Shown: positions 1 through 5,730, counted from the stretch's first letter. The stretch is DNA of 6,699 bases from Alphaproteobacteria bacterium (GCA_005883445.1 VAZL01000605.1:1-6699); one strand, 5' to 3'. Notes: generated from the sequence alone by a model not told the origin. Numbers and translations are program-made.

Positions 1-6
1 GGGCAG

Positions 7-180
7 AAGCGCGTTGAAGACGCGCGTAAACGCGCTTATGACCCGCGCATCCATCTTCTTGGAAAAATTCCTACGCGATGGAGGGATTGCACCGCAACTC
101 GGGCTTGCCCGAGTTGCGCATCATTTATGCGCCGCAAGTCGGGTAAACCCGACTTGCGGTGTCAAGCCCGGCAATGACGA
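7..180. repeat. Composite intergenic palindromic element, copy 1 (four inverted repeats)
   Basis: This gene-free stretch downstream of rplY is built almost wholly of inverted repeats. The first pairs AAGCGCGTT (7-15) with AACGCGCTT (29-37). The second pairs TCCATC (50-55) with GATGGA (77-82) and holds an inner GGAA/TTCC stem (61-64 with 68-71), separated by two 5-nt internal loops. The third and fourth are the two strong hairpins at 93-118 and 132-159, listed separately. A short outer pair, ATTGC (86-90) with GCAAT (171-175), encloses the two strong hairpins. The wording (GACCCGCGCATCCATC on the left, AAGCCCGGCAATGACG on the right) resembles short palindromic repeats I recall as common between genes in Bradyrhizobium-type genomes; that resemblance is from memory. 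No open frame here has coding support. It may also help end rplY transcripts, although no T-run directly follows the strong stems. Confidence 0.7.
93..159. repeat. Double-hairpin repeat unit, copy 1
   Basis: Two perfect hairpins stand side by side. Hairpin A has 12-nt arms CGCAACTCGGGC (93-104) and GCCCGAGTTGCG (107-118). Hairpin B has 13-nt arms CCGCAAGTCGGGT (132-144) and ACCCGACTTGCGG (147-159). A 13-nt spacer (119-131) starting with CAT separates them. A and B are near copies of each other, differing by a swapped C-G/G-C pair in the stem and by the loop. A second copy lies at 6223-6291 in the same orientation. Function is unknown; it is a REP/BIME-like element by appearance. Confidence 0.85.
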
Positions 181-197
181 TTCTCAATTGGCCGCAC

Positions 198-980
198 TTA
201 CTTCTTCTCCGCGGCCGGCGGCTTCTTCTCCGCCGCAGCGGGGGCGGCAGCGGCGGGAGCGCCGGCGGCGGCGCCAGGAGCGCCCGCGGCGGGAGCCGCA
301 CCAGGCGCGGCGCCCGGAGCCGCGCCCTCGGGGGGAACGCCGGCTTCCGCGGCCGCGGCCGCAGCGGCGGCGGCGGCGGCGGCTTCGGCCGCCGCCTTCA
401 TCTCTTCCGCGTAGCCCGACGGCGGCACGATGGTGACGAGGGTGTGATCGAACTTGCCCACGACGCGCACGTTCGGCGGCAGCGTGACCTCGCTCAGGTG
501 CTTGGAGTAATTGATCTCGAGGCCCGAGATATCGACGTCGATCGATTCCGGGATGTTCTCAGGCGAGCAAATCACCTCGACCGAGTGGGTGACGGTGTTG
601 ACGGTGCCGCCGCGCTTGACGCCCGGCGCCTGGTCCGCGTTGATGATGTGGACCGGAATGCGCACTCGGATCTGCGCGCCTTCGCCCAGCCGCAGGAAAT
701 CCACGTGCACCGGCAGGTCCTTCACCGGATCGAGCTGGAAGTCGCGCGGGATGACGCGCTCCTTGGTGCCGTCGACGTCGAGCTCGTAGATGGTGGTGAG
801 AAAGCGCCCGGCATAGATGCGTTGCTTGAGATCGGCGTGGTCGACCGAGACATTGAGCGGCGGCTTGCCGTCGCCGTAGATCACGCCCGGCACGCGGCCG
901 GCGCGGCGCTCGGCGCGGGCGGCGCCCTTGCCGGCCCGCGACCGCGCCGCCGCCTTCATCTGCTTGACGGTCGTCGCCAT
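198..980 (-). CDS. rplY: 50S ribosomal protein L25 / general stress protein Ctc
   Basis: The 260-residue product is the long (TL5/Ctc) form of ribosomal protein L25, which binds 5S rRNA in the large ribosomal subunit. Residues 1 to about 95 form the L25 5S-binding domain, with the typical GRVPGVIYGDGK (28-39) and LPVHVDFLRL (89-98). Residues about 97-190 are the second beta domain, with PGVKRGGTVN (119-128) and a PESIDVDISGLEI stretch (144-156). From about residue 194 the protein is a low-complexity Ala/Pro/Gly tail with a run of 12 alanines (200-211), ending in Lys-rich EKKPPAAEKK. Such tails are common in Rhizobiales L25, but about 67 residues is on the long side. The ATG at 980 is supported by a Shine-Dalgarno AAGAGGA 8 nt upstream and a promoter further upstream. 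Relatives usually carry rplY directly after prs; here prs is about 3.5 kb away on the other strand. Confidence 0.96.
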   Translation of the reverse strand: MATTVKQMKAAARSRAGKGAARAERRAGRVPGVIYGDGKPPLNVSVDHADLKQRIYAGRFLTTIYELDVDGTKERVIPRDFQLDPVKDLPVHVDFLRLGEGAQIRVRIPVHIINADQAPGVKRGGTVNTVTHSVEVICSPENIPESIDVDISGLEINYSKHLSEVTLPPNVRVVGKFDHTLVTIVPPSGYAEEMKAAAEAAAAAAAAAAAAEAGVPPEGAAPGAAPGAAPAAGAPGAAAGAPAAAAPAAAEKKPPAAEKK

Positions 981-988
981 CTTGAAAA

Positions 989-995
989 TCCTCTT
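989..995 (-). promoter_or_regulatory. Ribosome binding site of rplY
   Basis: On the minus strand AAGAGGA lies 8 nt before the ATG at 980. It fixes the start of L25 at MATTVKQ, as expected for the family. Confidence 0.7.
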
Positions 996-1009
996 GCAAC
1001 AAAACGGCC

Positions 1010-1036
1010 GCCGAGATCGGTGCGGCCCATCTCGGC
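1010..1036 (-). promoter_or_regulatory. Leader hairpin upstream of rplY
   Basis: A perfect 8-bp inverted repeat, GCCGAGAT (1010-1017) with ATCTCGGC (1029-1036), has an 11-nt loop. It falls inside the predicted rplY leader, between the promoter (1067-1095) and the ribosome binding site (989-995). On the minus strand it is followed by GGCCGTTTTGTT, so it could act as a weak attenuator or as a structured leader. A second inverted repeat, GCGCGCCG (1041-1048) with CGGCGCGC (1060-1067), abuts the -10 box and would be transcribed only in part. Function is inferred from position only. Confidence 0.4.
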
Positions 1037-1066
1037 GCAGGCGCGCCGTGCCGGCGGTTCGGCGCG

Positions 1067-1095
1067 CTTATAGCGAGCGCGATGGGGAAAGACAA
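1067..1095 (-). promoter_or_regulatory. Predicted sigma-70 type promoter of rplY
   Basis: Read on the minus strand: -35 TTGTCT (1095-1090), a 17-nt spacer, and -10 TATAAG (1072-1067). The -10 matches TATAAT at 5 of 6 positions, and CTTGTC is close to the alphaproteobacterial CTTGAC -35. Transcription would start near 1060, giving an rplY leader of about 80 nt. This is the best promoter-like sequence I found in the window, and it suggests rplY is transcribed independently of ubiK. Confidence 0.55.
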
Positions 1096-1145
1096 GAATG
1101 CGCGCCGGCGCCGGCCGGGAAGGAAAACGACGGCGACGCAAGTGG

Positions 1146-1409
1146 TTAGCGGCTGCCGCCGGATCCGAGCTTGGCTTCGAGCGCGGCGACGCGCGCCTTC
1201 AAGGCCTCGGTCTCCTCGCGCGCCAGCCGCGCCATCTCCTTGACCGCCTCGAATTCCTCGCGCTTGACCACGTCGAGGTCGCGCAGGATGCGGTCGGCCT
1301 GGTTGCGGAACACGGTTTCGAATTCGCGCCGCACGCCCGAGGCGACGCCGGCGGCGTCGTTCATCAGCCGCGCCATCTCGTCGAAGAAACGGTTGGTGGT
1401 CTGGGTCAT
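1146..1409 (-). CDS. ubiK: UbiK/YqiC family ubiquinone biosynthesis accessory factor (BMFP domain)
   Basis: An 87-residue protein of the BMFP/YqiC family. In Escherichia coli UbiK is an accessory factor that promotes aerobic ubiquinone synthesis and works with UbiJ; a similar role here is inferred from family membership. The N-terminal half carries family wording: NRFFDEMARLMNDAAG (6-21) followed by GVRREFE (25-31). The C-terminal half, about residues 45-81, is a heptad-like coiled coil rich in Glu, Arg and Ala, ending ALEAKLGSGGSR. The ATG at 1409 gives the usual family N-terminus; the open frame runs on to 1475, but the extra 22 residues show no family resemblance. No clear Shine-Dalgarno is visible. 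The gene is divergent from lgt, and its TAA stop lies 165 nt before the rplY start. Confidence 0.88.
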   Translation of the reverse strand: MTQTTNRFFDEMARLMNDAAGVASGVRREFETVFRNQADRILRDLDVVKREEFEAVKEMARLAREETEALKARVAALEAKLGSGGSR

Positions 1410-1465
1410 CGCTGGTCTCGGGTTCGGATTCAAAATACTTGGCACAAGAATGGTGACGGTTCGCT

Positions 1466-1481
1466 CCGCCCGCAAGGGCGG
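1466..1481. other. Small hairpin with GCAA tetraloop
   Basis: CCGCCC (1466-1471) and GGGCGG (1476-1481) form a perfect 6-bp stem closed by the stable GNRA tetraloop GCAA on the plus strand; GTTC (1459-1462) and GAAC (1484-1487) could add an outer stem. No T-run directly follows on either strand, so it is not a typical terminator. Confidence 0.35.
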
Positions 1482-1610
1482 TCGGAACGTGCTCCTTTTA
1501 CCAGATCACTGGGTCGATCTCGGAATAAAATTCTTTGAGACATTGCCGCAGATTGAGGTACCACCGTCGACGGCGGCTTGACTTCGTCGGCTTGCTGCCC
1601 GCATCACCCC

Positions 1611-1616
1611 AGGTGA
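1611..1616 (+). promoter_or_regulatory. Possible ribosome binding site for lgt
   Basis: AGGTGA matches the anti-Shine-Dalgarno complement and lies 12 nt before the ATG at 1629. The spacing is somewhat long. It favours 1629 as the original lgt start although that ATG is not in frame with the rest of lgt. Confidence 0.4.
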
Positions 1617-1628
1617 CGCGAGTCGCCG

Positions 1629-2449
1629 ATGTCGCTTTACCTCCTCCCCTTTCCCGCCTTCCCGTGCTCATTAGTTTCGGGCCGTTCGCGATCCGCTGGT
1701 ATGCTCTCGCCTACATCGTCGGCATCCTGCTGGGTTGGCTCTATGCGCGCGCGATCATCCGCCGCGAGCAGTTCTGGGGCTCTCCGGTGCCCATGACCGT
1801 CACCGATTACGACGACTTCGTGCTGTGGGTGACGCTCGGCATCATCCTCGGGGGCCGGATCGGCTATGTCCTCTTCTACAATCCGAGCTATTTCGCCGCG
1901 CACCCGCTGGAGAGCTTCCAGCTGTGGAAGGGCGGCATGTCGTTTCACGGCGGCTTTCTCGGCTGCGTGCTCGCCGTGGTCTTGTTCGCGCGCCATCGCG
2001 GCCTGTCCATCCTCTCGCTCGGCGACATCACCTGCGCGGCCGGAACGATCGGGATCTTCCTCGGCCGCATCGCCAATTTCATCAACGGCGAGCTTTGGGG
2101 TCGCCCGACCGACGTGCCCTGGGGGATGGTATTTCCGACCGGCGGGCCGCTGCCGCGCCACCCGAGCCAGCTCTACGAGGCGGTGCTCGAAGGGCTGCTG
2201 CTGTTCATTGTGCTCACCGCGTTGATCCGCGCCGGCGCGCTCAAGCGGCCCGGTTTCATCCTGGGCGCGTTCAGCTTCGGCTACGCGGTCGCACGCACGA
2301 TCGGCGAACATTTTCGCGAGCCCGATCCGCAGCTCGGCTTCCTGTGGGGCGGGCTGACGATGGGAACGCTGCTGTCGCTGCCGTTGATGCTCGCGGGCAT
2401 CGCGCTCATGGCGGCGGCCATGCGAAAGGAGACGGCGCGGCGGACATGA
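1629..2449 (+). CDS. lgt: Prolipoprotein diacylglyceryl transferase, apparently frameshifted near its N-terminus
   Basis: Lgt is the inner-membrane enzyme that moves diacylglyceryl from phosphatidylglycerol to the lipobox cysteine of prolipoproteins, the first step of lipoprotein maturation. From 1664 the frame reads VLISFGPFAIRWYALAYI and continues with the family landmarks GGRIGYVLFYN, the GGMSFHGGFLG motif with the essential His, GRIANFINGELWGR (the Lgt signature), HPSQLYEA and GEHFREPD, with about seven hydrophobic segments. This frame has no ATG before 1792; it is open to a TTG at 1535 but the added part is Arg-rich and unlike Lgt. The ATG at 1629, in another frame, gives MSLYLLPFPAF (to 1661), the expected Lgt N-terminus. 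Two bases then separate it from VLISF, where relatives have Asp-Pro, so about 4 nt seem missing. A GTG at 1664 could give a 261-residue shortened protein. The stop overlaps the next gene's start by 4 nt. Gene identity is certain; N-terminal integrity is not. Confidence 0.93.
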
Positions 2450-3546
2450 CGGAGATTGGCCCGCTCGAGGCGGAGATCCGGCGGCGCATCGCGGTCGGCG
2501 GTCCGATGCCGGTTGCGCACTATATGGAGCTTTGCCTCACCGACCCCGAGCGCGGTTATTACGCCCGGCGCGACCCGTTCGGCGTCGCCGGCGACTTCAT
2601 CACCTCGCCCGAGATCAGCCAGATGTTCGGCGAGCTGATCGGCCTGTGGGCGGCGGCGACCTGGCGCGCCATGGAATCGCCCGCCCAAGTCAATCTGGTC
2701 GAGCTCGGGCCCGGCCGCGGCACCATGATGGTCGACGTGCTGCGGGCGGCGCGGGTGATGCCGGACTTCCGCGCCGCCATCGGCGTGCATTTGATCGAGA
2801 TCAGCGGCGCGCTCGTGGGCCTGCAGCGGTCGGCGCTGAGCGGCGTCGACGTGCCGGTGTCGTGGCATCGATCGATCGAGGAGGTTCCCGAGGGCGCGCT
2901 GATCCTGCTCGCCAACGAGTTCTTCGACGCGTTGCCGATCCGTCAGGCGGTCATGTGCGCCGACGGCTGGCACGAGCGCGTGATCAAGATCGGCGACGAC
3001 GACAAGCTTCATTTCAGCATCGATCGCGATCCGATCCCGCTGTTCGACAAGCTGTTGCCGCGCACGCTGCGCGCGGCGAAGATCGGAGAGATTTTCGAGT
3101 GGCGCACCGACAACATCGCGCTCGAGATCGGCCGGCGCGTGGTGCGCTCGGGCGGCGCCGCGCTGATCATCGATTACGGCCACCGCGAGAGCGCCATCGG
3201 CGAGACGCTGCAGGCCGTCGGCGCGCACGAATTCGCCGAGCCGCTGCTGGCGCCGGGCCTGCTCGATCTCACCGCGCACGTGGACTTTCAGGCGCTGGCG
3301 CAGGCGGCCGAGGGCATGGGCGCGCGGGTGCACGGGCCGCTGCCGCAGGGCGAGTTCCTGCGCCGGCTCGGCATCGAGCAGCGCGCGGCGGCGCTCAAGG
3401 CGGCGGCGCCGCCCGACTATGCCGCCACCATCGACGCCGCGCGCGGGCGCCTCACCAGCGAGGATCGCACCGGCATGGGCCGCCTGTTCAAGGCCATCGC
3501 CGTGGCCAACCCCAAGCTCGATATCCTCCCCGGCTTCGAAACGTGA
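2446..3546 (+). CDS. MidA/NDUFAF7-type class I SAM-dependent methyltransferase
   Basis: The 366-residue product belongs to the SAM-dependent methyltransferase family (DUF185) of mitochondrial NDUFAF7/MidA, which methylates an arginine of the NDUFS2 subunit and is needed for complex I assembly. A parallel role on bacterial NADH dehydrogenase is plausible but inferred. Visible motifs are GDFITSPEISQMFGELIG (49-66), the SAM-binding glycine loop VELGPGRGTMM (85-95), NEFFDALPIRQ (157-167), IDYGH (242-246), DLTAHVDF (274-281) and GPLPQGEFL (297-305). The length is normal and no motif is missing. The ATG sits in an ATGA overlap with the lgt stop, which decides the start and suggests translational coupling. 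This lgt-methyltransferase-pgeF order is, to my knowledge, common in Rhizobiales. Confidence 0.93.
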   Translation: MTEIGPLEAEIRRRIAVGGPMPVAHYMELCLTDPERGYYARRDPFGVAGDFITSPEISQMFGELIGLWAAATWRAMESPAQVNLVELGPGRGTMMVDVLRAARVMPDFRAAIGVHLIEISGALVGLQRSALSGVDVPVSWHRSIEEVPEGALILLANEFFDALPIRQAVMCADGWHERVIKIGDDDKLHFSIDRDPIPLFDKLLPRTLRAAKIGEIFEWRTDNIALEIGRRVVRSGGAALIIDYGHRESAIGETLQAVGAHEFAEPLLAPGLLDLTAHVDFQALAQAAEGMGARVHGPLPQGEFLRRLGIEQRAAALKAAAPPDYAATIDAARGRLTSEDRTGMGRLFKAIAVANPKLDILPGFET

Positions 3547-3560
3547 GCGCAGGCGCGACG

Positions 3561-3599
3561 ATGCCGGCAACAAATCCGCGCCACGAGCAAGCCCGGCAT
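3561..3599. repeat. Degenerate palindromic element fragment between the methyltransferase gene and pgeF
   Basis: ATGCCGG (3561-3567) and CCGGCAT (3593-3599) are perfect 7-nt inverted arms around a 25-nt loop. The right side, AAGCCCGGCATGACA (3589-3603), closely resembles the right end of composite copy 1 (AAGCCCGGCAATGACG, 164-179). It therefore looks like a small remnant of the same intergenic repeat family lodged in the operon. The arm contains an in-frame ATG (3561) that could be mistaken for the pgeF start. Confidence 0.45.
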
Positions 3600-3605
3600 G
3601 ACACA

Positions 3606-4382
3606 ATGGCAGCGATGCTCCAGGCCGCCTCCCTCCGCGCCCTCCCCCGCGTCCGCCACGCCTTCTTCACCCGCGAGGGCGGCGTCTCCGACGGCGTCTA
3701 CGCGAGCCTCAACGGCGGGGCGGGCTCCGACGACGCGCCCGCCAAGGTGGCGGAGAACCGCGCGCGCATGGCGGCGACGCTCGGGGTCGCGCCGGATCAC
3801 CTGCTCACCGCCTACCAGGTGCACTCCCCCGACGTGGTGACCATCGACCGGCCGTGGCCGCCGCACGAGCGGCCGCGCGCCGACGCGATCGTGACCGCCG
3901 TCCCCGGGCTCGCCATCGGCGTCACCACCGCCGACTGCGGCCCCGTCCTGTTCGCCGACGACACCGCCGGCGTGATCGGCGTGGCCCATGCCGGCTGGCG
4001 CGGCGCCGCCACCGGCGTCCTCGAAGCGACCATCGCCGCCATGGAGCGTTGCGGGGCCGACCGCGGTCGCGTTGCGGTCGCGCTCGGGCCGACCATCCGC
4101 CAGCCGAATTACGAGGTCGGGCCCGAATTTCTCGCCCGCTTCAAGGCCGAGGACGGGGCCAACGAACGGTTCTTCCGCGCGTCGTCGACACCGCAGCACG
4201 CCCTGTTCGATCTTCCCGGCTATATCGCCGCGCGCCTCGCCGCCGCCGGCATCCGCGGCATCGAGGACCTCGGGCATTGCACCTATGCGGATGCGACGCG
4301 GTTCTTCAGTTACCGGCGCTCGACCCACCGCAAGGAGCGCGACTACGGGCGCCACATCAACGCCATCGCGCTCGTAGGGTAG
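3606..4382 (+). CDS. pgeF: Peptidoglycan editing factor PgeF (YfiH/DUF152 family)
   Basis: A 258-residue protein of the YfiH/DUF152 family. In E. coli PgeF removes wrongly built peptidoglycan precursors carrying L-Ser in place of L-Ala; related proteins have been described as polyphenol oxidases and purine nucleoside phosphorylases. Key residues are present: His73 in YQVHS, Cys111 in TTADCGPVLF, and His128 in GVAHAGWRG, the His/Cys/His metal site. Other family marks are RHAFFTREGGVSDGVYASLN (17-36), NYEVGPEFLARF (168-179), and DLGHCTYADATRFFSYRR (221-238). The segment GPTIRQPNYEVG has Thr and Arg where many homologues have Cys and Gly. The start is uncertain: ATG at 3606 gives the usual length, ATG at 3615 is possible, and ATG at 3561 lies in a palindrome arm. 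No start has a good Shine-Dalgarno. It lies 59 nt after the methyltransferase gene and is probably cotranscribed with it. Confidence 0.93.
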   Translation: MAAMLQAASLRALPRVRHAFFTREGGVSDGVYASLNGGAGSDDAPAKVAENRARMAATLGVAPDHLLTAYQVHSPDVVTIDRPWPPHERPRADAIVTAVPGLAIGVTTADCGPVLFADDTAGVIGVAHAGWRGAATGVLEATIAAMERCGADRGRVAVALGPTIRQPNYEVGPEFLARFKAEDGANERFFRASSTPQHALFDLPGYIAARLAAAGIRGIEDLGHCTYADATRFFSYRRSTHRKERDYGRHINAIALVG

Positions 4383-4447
4383 CTCCGATTCGGCGGAAAA
4401 TGGCGTGAATCCGCGGGGACAAAGCCCGCTCCCGGTGGCCCGTCGTA

Positions 4448-4477
4448 TTGCCAGCCTTGCCGCCTCCTTGTTATCAG
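4448..4477 (+). promoter_or_regulatory. Possible promoter of prs
   Basis: In the 131-nt gap between pgeF and prs, TTGCCA (4448-4453, 5 of 6 matches to TTGACA) is followed after 18 nt by TATCAG (4472-4477, 4 of 6 matches to TATAAT). The gap size suggests prs has its own promoter. The -10 match is modest, so this is a candidate only. Confidence 0.35.
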
Positions 4478-4503
4478 GGCGCGCGGCAGAGGAGCTTCTC
4501 GCC

Positions 4504-4509
4504 AGGAGA
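4504..4509 (+). promoter_or_regulatory. Ribosome binding site of prs
   Basis: AGGAGA lies 4 nt before the ATG at 4514 and decides the start; the frame is open further upstream to a TTG at 4448, but only the ATG gives the family N-terminus. Confidence 0.7.
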
Positions 4510-4513
4510 CAGG

Positions 4514-5467
4514 ATGCGGCCCAATAACGGAGCGATCAAGCTTGTCGCCGGCAACTCCAATCCTCCGCTTGCCGACGCCATCGCCGCCTACCTCGCGACC
4601 CCCCTGACCAAGGCGGTGGTGCGGCGCTTCGCCGACATGGAAATCTTCGTCGAGATTCAGGAAAACGTGCGCGGCACCGACGTGTTCGTCATCCAGTCGA
4701 CGTCGTATCCGGCCAACGACAACCTGATGGAATTGCTCATCATCATCGACGCGCTGCGCCGCGCGTCGGGGCGGCGCGTCACCGCGGTCATCCCCTATTT
4801 CGGCTACGCGCGGCAGGACCGCAAACCGGCGCCGCGCACGCCGATCTCGGCCAAGCTCGTGTCCAACCTGATCACCCGCGCCGGCGCCGACCGGGTGATG
4901 ACGCTCGATCTGCACGCCGGGCAGATCCAAGGCTTCTTCGACATCCCGACCGACAATTTGTACGCCGCGCCGATGATGGTGCGCGACATCAAGGAGCGCT
5001 TCGATATCGGCAAGGTGATGGTGGTTTCGCCCGACGTCGGCGGGGTCGGCCGCGCCCGCGGCCTCGCCAAGCGGATCAATGCGCCGCTCGCCATCGTCGA
5101 CAAGCGGCGCGAGCGCGCCGGCGAATCCGAAGTGATGAACGTGATCGGCGAGGTCGAAGGCTATACCTGCCTTCTGGTCGACGACATCATCGATTCCGGC
5201 GGCACCGTGGTCAACGCCGCCGATGCGCTGTTGGAGAAGGGCGCGACCGAGGTCTCCGCCTATATCACCCACGGCGTGCTCTCCGGCGGCGCGGTCGCCC
5301 GCATCACCGCCTCGCGGCTCAAGGAGCTGGTCATCACCGACTCGATCCAGCCCACCCAGGCGGTCAAGGTCGCCCGCAATATCCGCACGCTCTCGGTCGC
5401 CAGCCTGATCGGCGAGGCCATCGGCCGCACCGCCGCCGAGGAGTCGGTGTCGAGCCTATTCGACTGA
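4514..5467 (+). CDS. prs: Ribose-phosphate pyrophosphokinase (PRPP synthetase)
   Basis: The 317-residue enzyme makes 5-phosphoribosyl diphosphate from ribose 5-phosphate and ATP, the precursor for purines, pyrimidines, NAD, histidine and tryptophan. It is a class I enzyme of normal length. Features in order: KLVAGNSNPPLADAIA (9-24); FADMEIFVEIQENVRG (39-54); the flexible-loop segment YARQDRK (98-104); LDLHAGQIQGFFDIPTDNLY (131-150) with His134; SPDVGGVGRARGLAK (172-186); the catalytic VDKRRE (195-200) with Lys197 and Arg199; the PRPP loop VDDIIDSGGT (222-231); THGVLSGGA (252-260); and the C-terminus EESVSSLFD typical of alphaproteobacteria. Residue 179 is Gly where relatives I recall have Val; the position varies in the family and this is probably harmless. 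Relatives usually have rplY and pth directly downstream, but here ybjN follows. Confidence 0.97.
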   Translation: MRPNNGAIKLVAGNSNPPLADAIAAYLATPLTKAVVRRFADMEIFVEIQENVRGTDVFVIQSTSYPANDNLMELLIIIDALRRASGRRVTAVIPYFGYARQDRKPAPRTPISAKLVSNLITRAGADRVMTLDLHAGQIQGFFDIPTDNLYAAPMMVRDIKERFDIGKVMVVSPDVGGVGRARGLAKRINAPLAIVDKRRERAGESEVMNVIGEVEGYTCLLVDDIIDSGGTVVNAADALLEKGATEVSAYITHGVLSGGAVARITASRLKELVITDSIQPTQAVKVARNIRTLSVASLIGEAIGRTAAEESVSSLFD

Positions 5468-5468
5468 C

Positions 5469-5496
5469 GGGAATCAAGAATCGGGAGTCGGGACGA
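5469..5496 (+). repeat. Degenerate heptamer tandem repeat after prs
   Basis: Immediately after the prs stop, four 7-nt units follow in register: GGGAATC, AAGAATC, GGGAGTC, GGGACGA. The last is decayed. Short GGGAATC-type runs are something I recall from intergenic DNA of related bacteria; no function is known to me. GTCGGG (5487-5492) can pair with CCCGAC (5508-5513), but no T-run follows, so this is not a clear terminator. Confidence 0.4.
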
Positions 5497-5590
5497 GGCA
5501 ACTGCGGCCCGACCGCGACGGAACCTGTGGAGAAACGACTCCGCCGGCGAGATATCCACCAAGCGATCATCGCGACCCCGCCCGATTGTG

Positions 5591-5621
5591 CTTCAGCCAC
5601 TGGAATCGATGGGGTTATATT
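5591..5621 (+). promoter_or_regulatory. Possible promoter of ybjN
   Basis: Within the 263-nt gap between prs and ybjN, TATATT (5616-5621) matches TATAAT at 5 of 6 positions. Upstream, CTTCAG/TTCAGC (5591-5597) is a weak -35 match at 18-19 nt spacing. The predicted start leaves about 100 nt of leader. An open frame in register with ybjN begins at 5527 but its product has no family resemblance and lies over this site. Confidence 0.3.
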
Positions 5622-5720
5622 CGAGTCACCAAGTGATTCGCCCGGAGCGTTCGATCAGCTCCACCGGCGACCGCGTGAGCGAGCGGCGAGCTGTGCGCGT
5701 GCGCATCCCACTTCCAGGGC

Positions 5721-5724
5721 GGAG
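5721..5724 (+). promoter_or_regulatory. Ribosome binding site of ybjN
   Basis: GGAG lies 6 nt before the ATG at 5731 and, with the conserved N-terminus MSLIDFTEQP, decides this start over the longer open frame. Confidence 0.6.
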
Positions 5725-5730
5725 ACCGGC

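Larger units (their letters stand above)
1410..1628. other. Divergent intergenic region between ubiK and lgt
   Basis: About 220 nt that should hold both divergent promoters. It is locally more A/T-rich around 1495-1545. A TAAAAT at 1526-1531 resembles a plus-strand -10 box for lgt, but I see no convincing -35 at the right spacing. For ubiK I found no convincing promoter. A small GNRA-type hairpin lies at 1466-1481. A reading frame in register with lgt extends left to a TTG at 1535, but it encodes an Arg-rich stretch unlike any Lgt. Confidence 0.5.

Noticed and set aside
93..159. CRISPR-like repeat arrangement
   Set aside because: There are only two hairpins with one short spacer, the stems are fully palindromic, there are no regular unique spacers, and no cas genes are present.
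159..1073. Long plus-strand open frame (304 codons) opposite rplY
   Set aside because: It is the antisense shadow of a GC-rich gene; its product is Arg/Gly-rich and low complexity, while the minus strand encodes a complete L25.
1735..2445. Upstream extension of the methyltransferase frame into lgt
   Set aside because: The frame is open only by chance through lgt; the extension is Arg-rich and the ATGA overlap at 2446 gives the family start.
2532..3605. Upstream extension of the pgeF frame through the methyltransferase gene
   Set aside because: Arg-rich out-of-frame translation with no homology; PgeF proteins begin near the 3606 ATG.
2281..3606. Minus-strand open frame of 441 codons opposite the methyltransferase gene
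   Set aside because: High G/C at third positions leaves few antisense stops. The product is His/Arg/Ala-rich with no recognisable domain, and the plus-strand gene has every family motif.
4413..4429. Terminator after pgeF (GCGGG with CCCGC)
   Set aside because: Only a 5-bp stem with a 7-nt loop and no following T-run, so it is not convincing as a rho-independent terminator.
4343..5272. Minus-strand open frame of 309 codons opposite prs
   Set aside because: Antisense shadow of a fully conserved PRPP synthetase gene; no ribosome binding site or domain is visible.
5527..5730. 68-codon in-frame extension of ybjN
   Set aside because: It has no family resemblance, overlaps the candidate promoter, and a good Shine-Dalgarno precedes the ATG at 5731 that gives the conserved N-terminus.
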